A stretch of 64,000 bases of DNA, from NCBI GenBank assembly GCA_024734495.1, contig JALMQS010000069.1, positions 472,961 through 536,960 on the forward strand, given 5' to 3'. The notes under the pieces were generated by a model. It was not told the origin of the DNA. It worked only from the letters and a program-made list of their open reading frames with translations, and did not search any database. This stretch comes from Forficula auricularia (taxonomy: Eukaryota; Arthropoda; Insecta; Dermaptera; Forficulidae). Made by a program: the position numbers and the translations under genes. This document shows positions 32,192 to 42,420 of the stretch, one piece after another; the stretch's first letter is position 1; the number at the start of each line of letters is the position of its first letter.

Positions 32192-32525
32192 TAAACTTAT
32201 TATATAAAACGAGAAATTCTTGTATATATAGGATTGGTTTCTCGAAAACGGCTCTACCGATTTGAATGAAATTCACGGGTTAGGAGGTTTTTGTGTTGAC
32301 AATTCGATCTGTCACGGTCTCATCTTCGGCTAAGCTGTTTTTGATGGGTTTTTTTGTTAATTGAAATAATTATTTACAGGTGGTTGTCTGGATAAAATTG
32401 TATATTTACATTTTTATTCAATTTCCTTTTAATAGAATTAATTGTTTTTTTTATTTTAAATTCCACTAATAGATCATTACAAATATTATTATATATTAGA
32501 ATTTGGCAATTTAATTAATTAAAGG
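32192..32525 (+). mobile_element. GAGCAATTCTTGTA-family repeat, 5' part
   Basis: AAACGAGAAATTCTTGTATA, AACGGCTCTACCGATTTG, GATCTGTCACGGTCTCATC and CAGGTGGTTGTCT occur in the family order. The 3' G-rich end is missing; the sequence passes into the hammerhead-containing repeat at 32526. Confidence 0.55.
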
Positions 32526-33010
32526 TATTTTTCTATAAAATAATTTATTAGAATATCATTTCATTCTCTTAAAAAATCCAACAATTCGAAGGATCGTACC
32601 TCCTTCTTCAGGATTTAAAAGGGTCAATGAAAGCACCCCCCCATGTATCTACACCTTGTCGCGGTGGTGGGGCTTGCGTTCTCATATGATCCGGAGGGCT
32701 ATGTCGGCGGGAGCTTTTAGCTCCTGGTAGGGCCACCCAAGCCGAACAGGCCAAAGGTGATGAGACAGACTAAGAGAGATACACTGGCCCTCCAAAGATG
32801 GGGGTTCATGGCCGGGCTAGCAACCTACCATGATAAAAAGAACACTTGCTCCAAGAACCAGAAAGATGCCTCGGAAATCGATTAAGACGGGGCCGTCCAA
32901 GAAAACGATGGAAAGACGCTCTGGAGTAAACAGGCTTTAGCCTAACAATAAGAAGAAGAAGAAGAAGAATGAAAGCACCTCGGTGTATATTAATATTATT
33001 TTTAATTGCA
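32526..33010 (-). mobile_element. Hammerhead-containing repeat, copy 2, interrupted
   Basis: Inverted copy of 7395-7560. The core on the - strand near 32585-32625 (CTGAAGA, AGGAGG loop, CCTTCGAATTGT) carries the same GAAT change as copy 1, so that change predates their separation. An RTE end is inserted at 32638-32967; the repeat resumes at about 32980 with CGGTGTATATTAATATT. Confidence 0.55.
32638..32967 (+). pseudogene. RTE-like LINE 3' end with target duplication
   Basis: The insert lies between two copies of AATGAAAGCACC (32626-32637 and 32968-32979). Its last frame reads NRLRRGRPRKRWKDALE and stop, the basic C-terminus of RTE-type ORF2 proteins, followed by a short 3' UTR and an (AGA)n tail. 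It is strongly 5' truncated (330 bp) and non-functional. Confidence 0.75.
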
Positions 33011-33397
33011 ATTACTACATTCACAATTTTGTGGCCACTGATACTTCTTGATGATGGCCATAGCTGAACTAAATGTTGCTAAAAATATAAATAAGTTTTA
33101 TTTCAATTTTAATTTATTTTGGCTGTGCTTAAAAATCGACCTTTTTACCTGAATTTAAAATTAAAAATAATATTAATATATCGCTTTTCAACTGAATCAA
33201 AAAATACTATTTATTGAATTGTAATAAAAATTTTGCAAAAAAGTGTTGGTAGTAAAAATTATGAGAAAAATCTTAACAAACCGACACTTTTAGATTGAAT
33301 ACTTCATTAATAAATTTTCTATCTTTTGGTGATTTATTAATTTTTAATGAATATACATATAATATGCCGAAACTAATATACTATTTCGTTTTTCCAG

Positions 33398-33509
33398 TAG
33401 CTCAAATATCTCATCAGATGAGAGTAATCTTTTTGGTAATTGACTCCGTGGTCTGCATTATTCGCTCTGGAAAGTCCATACTTCGAGATTAGGCACAGCA
33501 GTTATCAAG
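33398..33509 (+). ncRNA. Candidate exon, 112 bp
   Basis: Acceptor TTTCGTTTTTCCAG and donor ATCAAG/GTGAGT are both strong. The first codon-like word is TAG and every frame is short, so a coding role is unlikely. Confidence 0.35.
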
Positions 33510-33564
33510 GTGAGTTCAGGGTTCATATTCGGATGGGTGGGTGATTGTATATGTATAATCTACT

Positions 33565-34378
33565 CTTATTAAACGAGCAAAAATTGTATATATATATTAC
33601 TTATATATATTTGTATCTTTGTTCTATTTTGAAAACGGCTCTACCGATGAAACAAATTCTATTAACAAGTTTTGAGGATTAGAAAACGATCTGGCTAGGT
33701 CTGGACCTCGACAAATTTCATCTTAATTGATCTTTTCTTAATTAAAGTAATTATTGATAGATGAAAATCTCAATAAAAAGTTTGTTTACATTTTTTTCAA
33801 TTATCTTTTATTTATTAATTGGTTTTTTAATTTTAAAACCCACTAATAGGTTATACAAAATATTGTTATATATTAGAATTTGCCAATTTAATTGATTAAA
33901 ATTCCTCTTATTAAAAAACATGGACTAAAAATATTATCGCAAGCTAGAAGATCAAGTACTGTCGATAGTGGGGAAGTAATCTCCGAAATCGAAGCCTCAA
34001 ATTCAATGTATAGATTATTTCATGTAAAAAATTGCTTCAATAAAATTATTATTTATTTAATTGATTAAGAAACTCAATAAATTGATATTTAATTAAAAAA
34101 AATAATTATACAAAATTTATTTATATACTTATATACACATAATCTGTGGGCCACTAGAAAGCTAGAAATGCCAAAAACTGGGTGCGGGGTGGGGATGGAT
34201 GTGGGAGGTAAAGGAGGTGGGGTGCAGTTGTGGGGGATCCGGGCCGGGATTGGGTGGGGTGGGGCGTAGTGGGGGTGGAGATGAGGTGCGGTGGTGGGAG
34301 GCAGGGGGTACTATATATATTTGTATTTTTTTAATTTGGTTACCGTGCATCGCTCGGTGGCTCCTAGGTACTATTAGT
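33565..34378 (+). mobile_element. GAGCAATTCTTGTA-family element, near complete
   Basis: Starts TTATTAAACGAGCAAAAATTG, passes AACGGCTCTACCGATG, and ends with a G-rich tract, then a hairpin-like GTGCATCGCTCGGTGGC and AGGTACTA. About 815 bp, non-coding. The G-rich tract begins with one unit of the CTAGAAATGCCAAAAACTGG module shared with the Helitron-like ends and the MITE minisatellite. Confidence 0.55.
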
Positions 34379-35209
34379 TAATCCAATCAATTGAATTTTT
34401 GTTATTTAAAAGCAACATGAGATGGGTTAATATTTTGGATAGGTGGCCATATAAATCGTATTGGTAAATAAATATCTATAATTTCTTTTAAAAAATAATA
34501 ATTCAATTTTCATGCTTAATATTTAGCATTTGCTTGGTCGATTCATGAATGAGTGATCACATACAGGGTGTCCCAAAAAGTCAAAGGATCAATCGTGAAC
34601 ACGAGATAGGTGAGTTCAGGATTGTCCAAAATAAAAATAAAAATTTAAATAAAACTCTCTTAGTTGATTTTGATTTTTTACATATAACGCTGTAGTGAGA
34701 TAATCCAAGGAGACGATTCTATAGCAGTAGTAAGTTGGGAGAATGCCTATTCTGTTTAAATTTCATTAGCCTTTTGAGAATAATAGAAAGTAGTAAAAAG
34801 TTTATTCTAGTGAAAGAATAGTTGTAAAACAAAAAGTATAAAAAAAAACACAAATACTTTTATAAAAAATAAAATACTTTTATAATAAAAGCTTTCGGTT
34901 GTACCTAATGAGCTGTAACGATATTTGGTTTTAATAAACTCAACCCCAAGTTTCATTTTTCTAGCCGAAACCAATCACAGTAAAATAAAAATGGCAATTT
35001 TCATCAAATTTTGTAAAGAGTTTGTCGAGGCTTTGAAAAGTTTTTCATTTTCCTCCAATAAATTGATATTTTTTGAATATTTTTAAAATAATTTCTTCTT
35101 CACTTTTCACATTAAATATAAATTACTTCATTTCTTTATTATTATATAGTGGTACATCTAGACAAGCTCTTTGATTAATTTTAATTTATTTTTTTAAAGA
35201 TGGAGTGGC

Positions 35210-35422
35210 TTCGAGCTTTCTCGGGATCCAATTTGGTTGCTTCAGCCAGAATAATTTTCATCTATACAAAAAATATTAATAAATCCAAAGGACGGCAACG
35301 GAACATCACTCTTGAGAACAATTTCCAAGGAATAGTCTCTAGTAATCGCCAACGACAAAGTCATATCGAAGGATAAGGTCATCGGCTGTCTGCGAGATTA
35401 AGCACCCTATTTTAACTCCGAG
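35210..35422 (+). ncRNA. Candidate exon, unit 0 of the cassette array
   Basis: Lies between TTTTTTTAAAG and CTCCGAG/GTCAGT. Its last 60 bases (GTCATCGGCTGTCTGCGAG, then TAACTCCGAG) are related to the last exon of the cassettes at 36611-36680 and 44567-44635, and its downstream intron shares TTGATTTACAAATTAG and ATTTCTCATTAGTAAATT words with theirs. Frames contain stops. Confidence 0.4.
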
Positions 35423-36200
35423 GTCAGTATACTTACTAATTTATTATATTTCAAAATTTTTTAGAAAAATTAAAAAACTATAGGAAAATCCAAATGTCTT
35501 CACATTTAGGTTTATTTTTTTCAAATTTTCAACCAAATATCAATTATGAAACTCTTTGATTTACAAATTAGCTTCCCCTTGTCTTAGATAGAAAAAATTT
35601 CTCATTAGTAAATTCAATTTTACTTATTCTTTATAATATATAGTTTATTTTATTTCACCTCATTTATCATCAGATTTAATATTCATTTATACAATTTCTA
35701 ATTTTCTAATTTTATTTTATTTTCTCTTTCATGGATCATCCATCCACTTCATTGATGTCTCGGTGTCCTTCATTCGATTCATTTATGTTTTTCTCATCAA
35801 CAGCTCACCAAAACTTGAGTATATCAATTTTGTATATATTTAATTTTTAAGTGTGTTTTTTTACAGCATACCCCTTTATTTAGAATCACTTATTACTTTA
35901 ATATTTAAATTATTTCAATTAAAATAAATTCATTTTAGATTTTAAATTTCTTGCTTTCATATTTATTATTCTAAACCAATTTTCAAAAAATTTAAATAAC
36001 CTAAGTAAATACTCTGTAAATTTAATATCAGATCAAATTAATTTCGATAATAGACTAAATACAAATTTTCAAATTTAAATTTTTGGCAATTCATTAAATT
36101 AGTGGATTAAGATCTTTCAATAATTCAATTTTCGATAGTTTTCTTTAAATTATTCAATTTTATTCAATATAAATAGAAAATTAGAATTAGGGATTTTCAG

Positions 36201-36680
36201 ATGCCCATTTCTATTTCATCATTAATGTCGCCCAACGAGGGATTCGCTTTTGGATCAAATCAGGTAATTTAAAAATTATATTTATAAAGATATATTCTTT
36301 TAAATTCATAGCTGCTTATTTTTATAGGAAGAAGCCATCGTTTTATTGAGATGACAGTCTGTCATCAGGGTCTCTCAGGTACGTTTCTATTACCTATATT
36401 ATATTATATTTATTTCTATATGGTAGTAATTTCAAACTTAATTCTTGAATACAATATTCTTTTTAGATATTTTTCATTAGAATGTTTTCTTCTCTTTTCA
36501 AATTTAAAATTTTATTTGATCTATATGTAGATTGTTTAATTTTAAAATTTCCTCTCTCAATATATATTTATAAATATGTGGTATACTAATTTTTCAATAT
36601 TTTCTTAAAGGTGACAGAATCGATTGAGCAACGAGATCATCGGCTGCCTGCGAGTTTAGCCTTTGTCTTTTAACGACGAG
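36201..36680 (+). ncRNA. Exon cassette unit 1 (three candidate exons)
   Basis: Exon-like islands are 36201-36263 (after GGATTTTCAG, before GTAATT), 36328-36378 (after TTTTATAG, before GTACGT) and 36611-36680 (after TTCTTAAAG, before GTTAGT). The first is open in one frame but the joined second exon reaches TGA at once, so a protein is unlikely. Unit 2 at 44166 has the same three islands in the same order and spacing. A non-coding transcript or the decaying copies of a gene are both possible. Confidence 0.45.
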
Positions 36681-36909
36681 GTTAGTATTTATTCTATATG
36701 TATATCTTCTTCTTTCGAAATTTCATTATTTTTAATTATACCCCAGACCTTCTTCAGTTACAAATTAGATCCTCCATATTTCAGAGATTTCAATGCACTT
36801 TATTCAAAATTCTTATTAAAAATAGTGGAGTAGAGTAAATTTCTCATTGATAAATTAAATTTCATTCATCTTCATATTTTTATTTCATCTCATTTAATAA
36901 TGTAAAATA

Positions 36910-37339
36910 AGTCTTGTGGTCGAGGGTGTAAGTTTTTAAAAAGCAACTTTAAAGACTTATTACATTTATTTGTTTATTGAAGAAAGATTACATACACTTG
37001 TAGTCACAGTCAAACAAGGATTTAAGTAGTTATTGTCGGTGATTTATAGTTAAATCCCGAATTTAAGCAAACGCGTACAATGAACGTTTGGGTTTAATTG
37101 AATGAGTTTACAACTTATATTGAATTTATATGGAGTTGTATTGAATTTGTCAGTGATTTAAATAAAATCCTGAATTTAAGAAAAGGGCGTTAGGGCATAG
37201 CCACCGGCCGACTTTAATGGAGCAATAATGTTCTCCGAGTCTGAGGGCAGGCGACTTATATAGGAAATATCCCGCTGATGCAGCAGTTTGACTGACGTCA
37301 TAGAAAGTGCAGAGATCAGCAAGAATCAACAATATAACT
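36910..37339 (-). repeat. Errantivirus 3' LTR
   Basis: Follows env on the - strand after a purine tract (GTGGAGGGACG, 37340-37350) and starts AGTTATATTG, resembling gypsy-type LTR starts. It contains a TATA box (TATATAAG, 37255-37262) with a TCAGACTCG initiator-like word downstream and AATAAA signals at 36965-36978. The far end lies near 36905-36920, where the intron sequence of cassette unit 1 stops matching unit 2. No second LTR copy was found upstream of gag. Confidence 0.65.
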
Positions 37340-37361
37340 CGTCCCTCCACAAGACGAAAGT

Positions 37362-38879
37362 TTAGGGGTTGATTTCCTCTAAACTTTCGTTAGCCTCTTT
37401 GACTTCATTGAGTGGTTCCCTATAGATTTTATACAATTTAATTATTTTATTTCTAGTTAACAATATTATAACTCCGATAGTTAACATTATTATTAATAGA
37501 ATTGTTATAATATTGTTTGTTTTGTGGGAGAACCATTCAATTTCGTCGATTTGGTCTAACTTGGTTTCAGATATTTCAATCCTTGTAATGTTGTGGAATG
37601 TTAACTCCTTGTTTTGAGTTTCAGTTAATTTATTTAATTTTATATCAAAGGTTGGTAGTTCTTCTACCTGGTTTTTATAAGTTACGATATTATTATTATT
37701 GATTGAACAATTTGAATTTTTGGTTTTATAAAGTCCGAAATTTAAATATTTGTTTATTCCATCGCATTTGACAAGGATTTGCCTTTCTGTTACAAAGATT
37801 ATGATTTGGTTGGAGTTTGGTACGACAATATATGTGGGAAAATGCTTTAATTTTATAAGTTCACAATTTTCGTTAGTTTGTTTTATCAAAATATTCTTTA
37901 CACAATTTGATTCTACAGTGTTTGATAGCTTACAATAACTTATTTCATTATTTAATATACAATTAGTTACAGAGTACAATTCGTTTTTTATGGTTATCAC
38001 TGTTTGTAGTGGCTCGTTTAACAAGAAGATTTTGTTGTCTTTAATTACTGGTAATGGTATTAATTGGAGGACGTTACTTTCTGTCTTTTGGTAGGTGGGT
38101 ATTTCTAATATAATATCAATGTAATTTTGGTGGGTTTTGCAAATGGGGCGAATGAAGGTTATAGCATCCCAATAGTTTCCTAGTTTAATGTTTGAATTAT
38201 TGATTTCCAAAATTTCTTTTAAATCGTTAAATGTGATTATCGATTCATGTAGAATATTTATTGTACAGAATGATAATGCAGTTTCAATGTTCTCGATCGT
38301 GATTAATATTGAATTTAGAGTACTTATTAGTTGTGAGATTAGGTTAATTAGTCCTTGCTCACTGTTTCTTTTTAGCTGCGAGTCTACTAGTGATAACATA
38401 TTTTTGAAATTTTCTTGGTTTAGATTGATTTTATCTAATTGGCGATTGAATTGTTCGGTTAAGTTGTTAAAGGATTTTAATATTAAATTATTTTGAATTT
38501 GGAGTTTATTTTGGTTTCTATTTAAGTTTTCTAGAATTTGGTCGTACCTTTCTCTATCTTCATTATCCAAATTTCCCGTTATAGTTTTAATTAGGCTGCC
38601 TAGTCCGTTAATTATGCCTCGTTTTTCTCTGTTATTTCTATTCAGGTTTTGTGTTTTGATTTTTAAAGAGTTTAAGTTGTGATCAAGTAGTTTGAAATAG
38701 GAGGTGTGTTCTTTATAAAATTTGGAAGGGGTTATGTTTTTTAGATTATTACTTGCTAGAGATAGCTTACTGAATTCGTCATGGATAGGTAACAGGTTGA
38801 AAGCATAGTGTACATAGTGGTAAGTGTCGAAGAGTCGGGTTTCTTTGAATTTTGTCAAGAAATAGCCGGAGTTGTCCAT
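37362..38879 (-). CDS. env: Errantivirus envelope glycoprotein (Env)
   Basis: 505 codons from the first Met. It has a furin-type site REKR at residues 84-87, a fusion-peptide-like segment GIINGLGSLIKTITGNLD directly after it, a long coiled-coil-like region (about 105-200), a cysteine-containing ectodomain and one C-terminal membrane segment (about 455-475) with a 30-residue tail. This is the class I fusion protein of insect errantiviruses, related to baculovirus F proteins. No signal peptide follows the first Met, but an in-frame hydrophobic stretch lies just upstream (about 38880-38945) without its own ATG, next to a TTGTAG splice-acceptor-like site. The frame is open. Confidence 0.88.
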   Translation of the reverse strand: MDNSGYFLTKFKETRLFDTYHYVHYAFNLLPIHDEFSKLSLASNNLKNITPSKFYKEHTSYFKLLDHNLNSLKIKTQNLNRNNREKRGIINGLGSLIKTITGNLDNEDRERYDQILENLNRNQNKLQIQNNLILKSFNNLTEQFNRQLDKINLNQENFKNMLSLVDSQLKRNSEQGLINLISQLISTLNSILITIENIETALSFCTINILHESIITFNDLKEILEINNSNIKLGNYWDAITFIRPICKTHQNYIDIILEIPTYQKTESNVLQLIPLPVIKDNKIFLLNEPLQTVITIKNELYSVTNCILNNEISYCKLSNTVESNCVKNILIKQTNENCELIKLKHFPTYIVVPNSNQIIIFVTERQILVKCDGINKYLNFGLYKTKNSNCSINNNNIVTYKNQVEELPTFDIKLNKLTETQNKELTFHNITRIEISETKLDQIDEIEWFSHKTNNIITILLIIMLTIGVIILLTRNKIIKLYKIYREPLNEVKEANESLEEINP

Positions 38880-38908
38880 CTCCTCTATTTGTGCTGTTGT
38901 CAGTCCAA

Positions 38909-41389
38909 TCAGTCCGAAGACGACGGCGTGGGCGATGATGGCGATCCTACAATTGTTCGTGATTTAGTAGGTCTTTTTATATTGGACAAGTGAATTTTCG
39001 TGGTCTGTTTATGGTGTCGGGGAATAATTTGTCCGACTTTTAAATTTTTATCTATTGATTTTAATTTTTCGCGTTTAAATTTACTTCCTGATTTGATACA
39101 CTTTTGTTTGTTTTTTACGAATACTGTCTCTGGGATTGGGGGTAAATTTTCCCTATCTTTGTTTCTATCTGAGGTAGTTTTTTCTTTATTCTCCTCTAAT
39201 TTTGCTTTAACTATTTCATATAACTTTTTGGTTTTTTCTATGTGGTTCTGAACATAATTTGAAGTTATTTTTTCTTCTAAATTTTGTTCTAGATAATTTT
39301 CAGTGTTAATATGACCATTTACGATTTCGAGGGGAGATAATTTTGTTATAGAATGAGTGGTGTTATTATAGGCCATTAATGCATAAGACATTTTTTCTGA
39401 AATGGTGTTATTTTTAAATTGGGGTTCGGAATTTAGAATATTTAAATGTTCACCTATAGTAGAATGGAATCTTTCAATGTTTCCATTAGATTGGGGGTGT
39501 TGGCTACAGATGAAGTGAATTTTGATTTTATAAGTTTCGAGAAGTTCTTGGATAGTATTATTTTTAAATTCATTCCCATTGTCGGATATAATAATTTGAG
39601 GTATACAATGGTTACTGAAAAATTTGATTAATTTCTTTGTGACATCGAAACGAGTTAAGGATTTTAATTTATACGCTTGAGCAAATTTTGAAAAGGAATC
39701 TATAATTGTGAGAAATTTTTGGTTTCCGATAGTGAAGCTATCGATGTGAATAATTTCGAAAGGTTTAGATGCGGTGGGCGTTATGTTTAGTTTGACATTA
39801 AGGGGGTGTCTGTCATATTTGTTTATTTTACAAATTTCGCACGCGTTTATAAATTCGCTAATCATATCTTTCATCTTTGGCCAATAATATTTAAGTTTTA
39901 ACTTATCGAATGTTTCGTTGATACCGCGGTGGTTGGTCTTTCCTAAGTGATAATTTTGGATTTCTTCCAGTTGTTGCTCATTTGTTTGCAAATCTTTCAA
40001 CAACGTGGTGCATTCATACAATTTTAGATTTGTTTTATCGAAATGTTTTTGAATAATGGATATGAATTTTTCCTGGATTGGGGATTCAAAATATAAGTGG
40101 TATTTAATATTAGGGACTAAATACTCTTTAATAATTTGGCAAATTTCTCTTTCAATATTATTTTTTATTAGTTTAATATGAAATCGTTGTTTTTTGTTTC
40201 CGAATAGTTTTTCGATCTTTATTAGTTGGGTGGAAAATGGTACTACTTTTATTATTAATTGGTTTTTGAATTTGTTTAGGGGCTGGTCAAGTCGGGGAAT
40301 TTCTAGAATTTCTGTGGTTGCGTCTGAGTCTGAGGAGTGATTGCTTTCTGAGTCTGATAGATTTTCAGGTTCAGGTTCAGGTTCAGGTGTTGTGAGAACG
40401 TTAGGTGTTGCGGGAATATTTACTGGATTCACAGGATTTGGTTCGGGTTGGGTTCGAAAGTTTTCTGGGTTAGTTGCCCAATCGTTAAATTGATTCATGT
40501 ACTCTTCTAATGTGGGTTCAGGGTCGGTTACTAGTGGGTTAAAATTTATTCTGGAAAGTGGGTCAGCTACGCGATTTAACTTTCCTTTTTGATGTTCAAT
40601 ATCGAAATCGTATTCGCTGAGTTTTATCTGCCAGCGAATGAATTTGGCATTGGGATTTTTCATTGATTTTAACCAGACGAGGGGTTTGTGGTCCGTGATA
40701 ATTTTAAATTTTCTACCGAATAGGTAGGGCCTAAAATACTGGGTTGCCCAGACTATGGCTAAAAGCTCGCGCTCGACCGTGGAATAATTTTGTTCGTGGG
40801 AGTTTAGCGTACGAGAGGCGTATGCTACCGGTAAGTCCGAATTTGAATCATTTTTCTGTGAAAGAACCGCGCCTATGGCAAAATTACTCGAATCAGTGGT
40901 GAGTGTGAAGGGTTTGTTAAAATCAGGATAGATCAGGATGGGTTCATTAATTAAGAGAGTTTTGCATTTTTCGAAAGCGTTAATGAATTCGGGGTCTTTC
41001 GGGTTAATTTTGTTTTCTTTTTTCAGAGTCCGAGTGAGGGGTTTCGTTATTCGGGCGAAATCGCTAACGAACCTTCGGTAATACCCGATTAAACCTAGGA
41101 ATGATTTAACCTGTTTCTCGGTGGTTGGTAGTGGGTAATTTTGTATGGCGGAGATTTTGTCAGGATTTGGTTTAATTCCCTCAGGTGTGACTATATGGCC
41201 TAAGAATGGGACTTCTTTCTGGAGGAAATCACATTTTTCAATTTTAATTTTGAGGTTGGCTTTACGAAGCCGGTCGAAAACTGTTTTTAAATGGGTGATG
41301 TGTTCCTGGAGGCTTGGGGAGAAGACAATAATGTCGTCTACATAGACTAGACAAAATTTGTTAAGGATACCCTGGAGGACATTGTCCAT
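38909..41389 (-). CDS. pol: Errantivirus Pol, C-terminal part (RT end, RNase H, integrase)
   Basis: 826 codons. Order: RT palm end with YVDD at residues 16-19; RT thumb and connection; RNase H beginning at FTLTTDSSNFAIG (about 162); an acidic and proline-rich linker; integrase zinc domain (H-H-C-C, about 480-525, ending CEICKINKY); catalytic core with D (IHIDSF), D (IISDNGNEF) and E (NGNIERFHS) in DD35E spacing; and a basic C-terminus. It overlaps the upstream Pol frame at 41347-41389 in another frame because of a one-base loss. Its end overlaps the region upstream of env. Confidence 0.9.
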   Translation of the reverse strand: MDNVLQGILNKFCLVYVDDIIVFSPSLQEHITHLKTVFDRLRKANLKIKIEKCDFLQKEVPFLGHIVTPEGIKPNPDKISAIQNYPLPTTEKQVKSFLGLIGYYRRFVSDFARITKPLTRTLKKENKINPKDPEFINAFEKCKTLLINEPILIYPDFNKPFTLTTDSSNFAIGAVLSQKNDSNSDLPVAYASRTLNSHEQNYSTVERELLAIVWATQYFRPYLFGRKFKIITDHKPLVWLKSMKNPNAKFIRWQIKLSEYDFDIEHQKGKLNRVADPLSRINFNPLVTDPEPTLEEYMNQFNDWATNPENFRTQPEPNPVNPVNIPATPNVLTTPEPEPEPENLSDSESNHSSDSDATTEILEIPRLDQPLNKFKNQLIIKVVPFSTQLIKIEKLFGNKKQRFHIKLIKNNIEREICQIIKEYLVPNIKYHLYFESPIQEKFISIIQKHFDKTNLKLYECTTLLKDLQTNEQQLEEIQNYHLGKTNHRGINETFDKLKLKYYWPKMKDMISEFINACEICKINKYDRHPLNVKLNITPTASKPFEIIHIDSFTIGNQKFLTIIDSFSKFAQAYKLKSLTRFDVTKKLIKFFSNHCIPQIIISDNGNEFKNNTIQELLETYKIKIHFICSQHPQSNGNIERFHSTIGEHLNILNSEPQFKNNTISEKMSYALMAYNNTTHSITKLSPLEIVNGHINTENYLEQNLEEKITSNYVQNHIEKTKKLYEIVKAKLEENKEKTTSDRNKDRENLPPIPETVFVKNKQKCIKSGSKFKREKLKSIDKNLKVGQIIPRHHKQTTKIHLSNIKRPTKSRTIVGSPSSPTPSSSD

Positions 41390-42420
41390 GGCTCGCTGAA
41401 AGGTGGCTGGTGCGTTTTAAGACCAAAAGGCATTCGCAAAAACTCGAAGTGCCCTTGTTCCGTGTTGAAAGCCGTCTTTTCAACATCCTCGCTTGCCATC
41501 TCGATTTGGTGGAAGCCGCTAGATAAATCTATTGTACTTAAGTAACGACTTCTGCCTAATTTATCAAGGAGGTCGGTGATATTGGGTATTGGGTATTTGT
41601 CGCTTATTGTCTTCTTGTTTAGTTGGCGGTAGTCAATGACGGTACGATATGTTCGTTTGCCGTCTTTGCTAAGTTTTTTGGGCACTACCCATACAGGGGA
41701 TGACCATGGGGAGAAGGAAGGTTGAATAATTTTTTGTTCGAGCATATCCGAAATTTGTTTAGAAACTACTTCTCTATAAATTTGCGGATAGCGGTAGCTT
41801 TTTGAGTAAACTGGTTCATCATCGGTGGTGCGGATCCGATGTTTAATTTGGTTTGTAAATGTTAAAGGCGTGTTTTCGCGATAAATTATGTCTCTATAAT
41901 CTGTTATCAATTTTTTAATTTTGTATTTTTCTTCACTATTCAAATTTTTTAACGTTTCTTCAGGAATGGCGGCGTTTGACGCTTCAATCGCTGCCAGGTA
42001 TTTGTCTTTAGATTGAGTATTTAAAAATTTTAATTCGAAAGAGTTCCTAGAGGTTATTAAGCGGTTGTTTTTTATATCAATTTTTGCGCGTAATTTTTTC
42101 AAATTATCTAGCCCGAGGAGATAATCGAAATTATCGTGGAAATCGAATATATGGAAATTTAGAGGTGTGTTTGTTCGAAAAATTTCAAAGAATGGGCTAT
42201 TTACGCAATATTTTCCTTGGCTAGTGCCATGTCGAGTTCGAATGAGAATAGATTTTTTTTTAATAGAGTCCGCGTGAAAATAGCTAGCAATTTCTGGTTG
42301 AACGAAAGAGTTTGTGCTACCAGTGTCGATAAAAATTTTTCGGTTTGTTGTTGGATGGAGGATGTATGGTAGGGAAGGAGAATCGAGAGAATCTATCTGC
42401 TCTAGTTCTCGTCGGTCGTA
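41347..42420 (-). pseudogene. pol: Errantivirus Pol, N-terminal part (protease, RT), frameshifted
   Basis: The frame opens within the end of gag in the -1 frame and has no ATG there, which fits -1 ribosomal frameshifting for Gag-Pol. It encodes an aspartic protease with DTGS (42316-42327), then RT with SPWSSPVWVVPKK, YRTVIDYRQLN, STIDLSSGFHQI and FLRMPFGLK. Just after this last motif the reading moves into a wrong frame and stops at 41347. The sequence is consistent with loss of one base in a short run at about 41413-41418. The break separates the RT fingers from the YVDD site, so this copy cannot make intact Pol. Confidence 0.88.

Noticed and set aside
34561..34600. ACAGGGTGTCCCAAAAAGTC as a transposon end
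   Set aside because: It resembles known insect transposon termini, but no inverted partner or coding sequence was found within reach.
38188..38496. + strand frames within env and pol
   Set aside because: They are antisense shadows of the intact - strand errantivirus genes.
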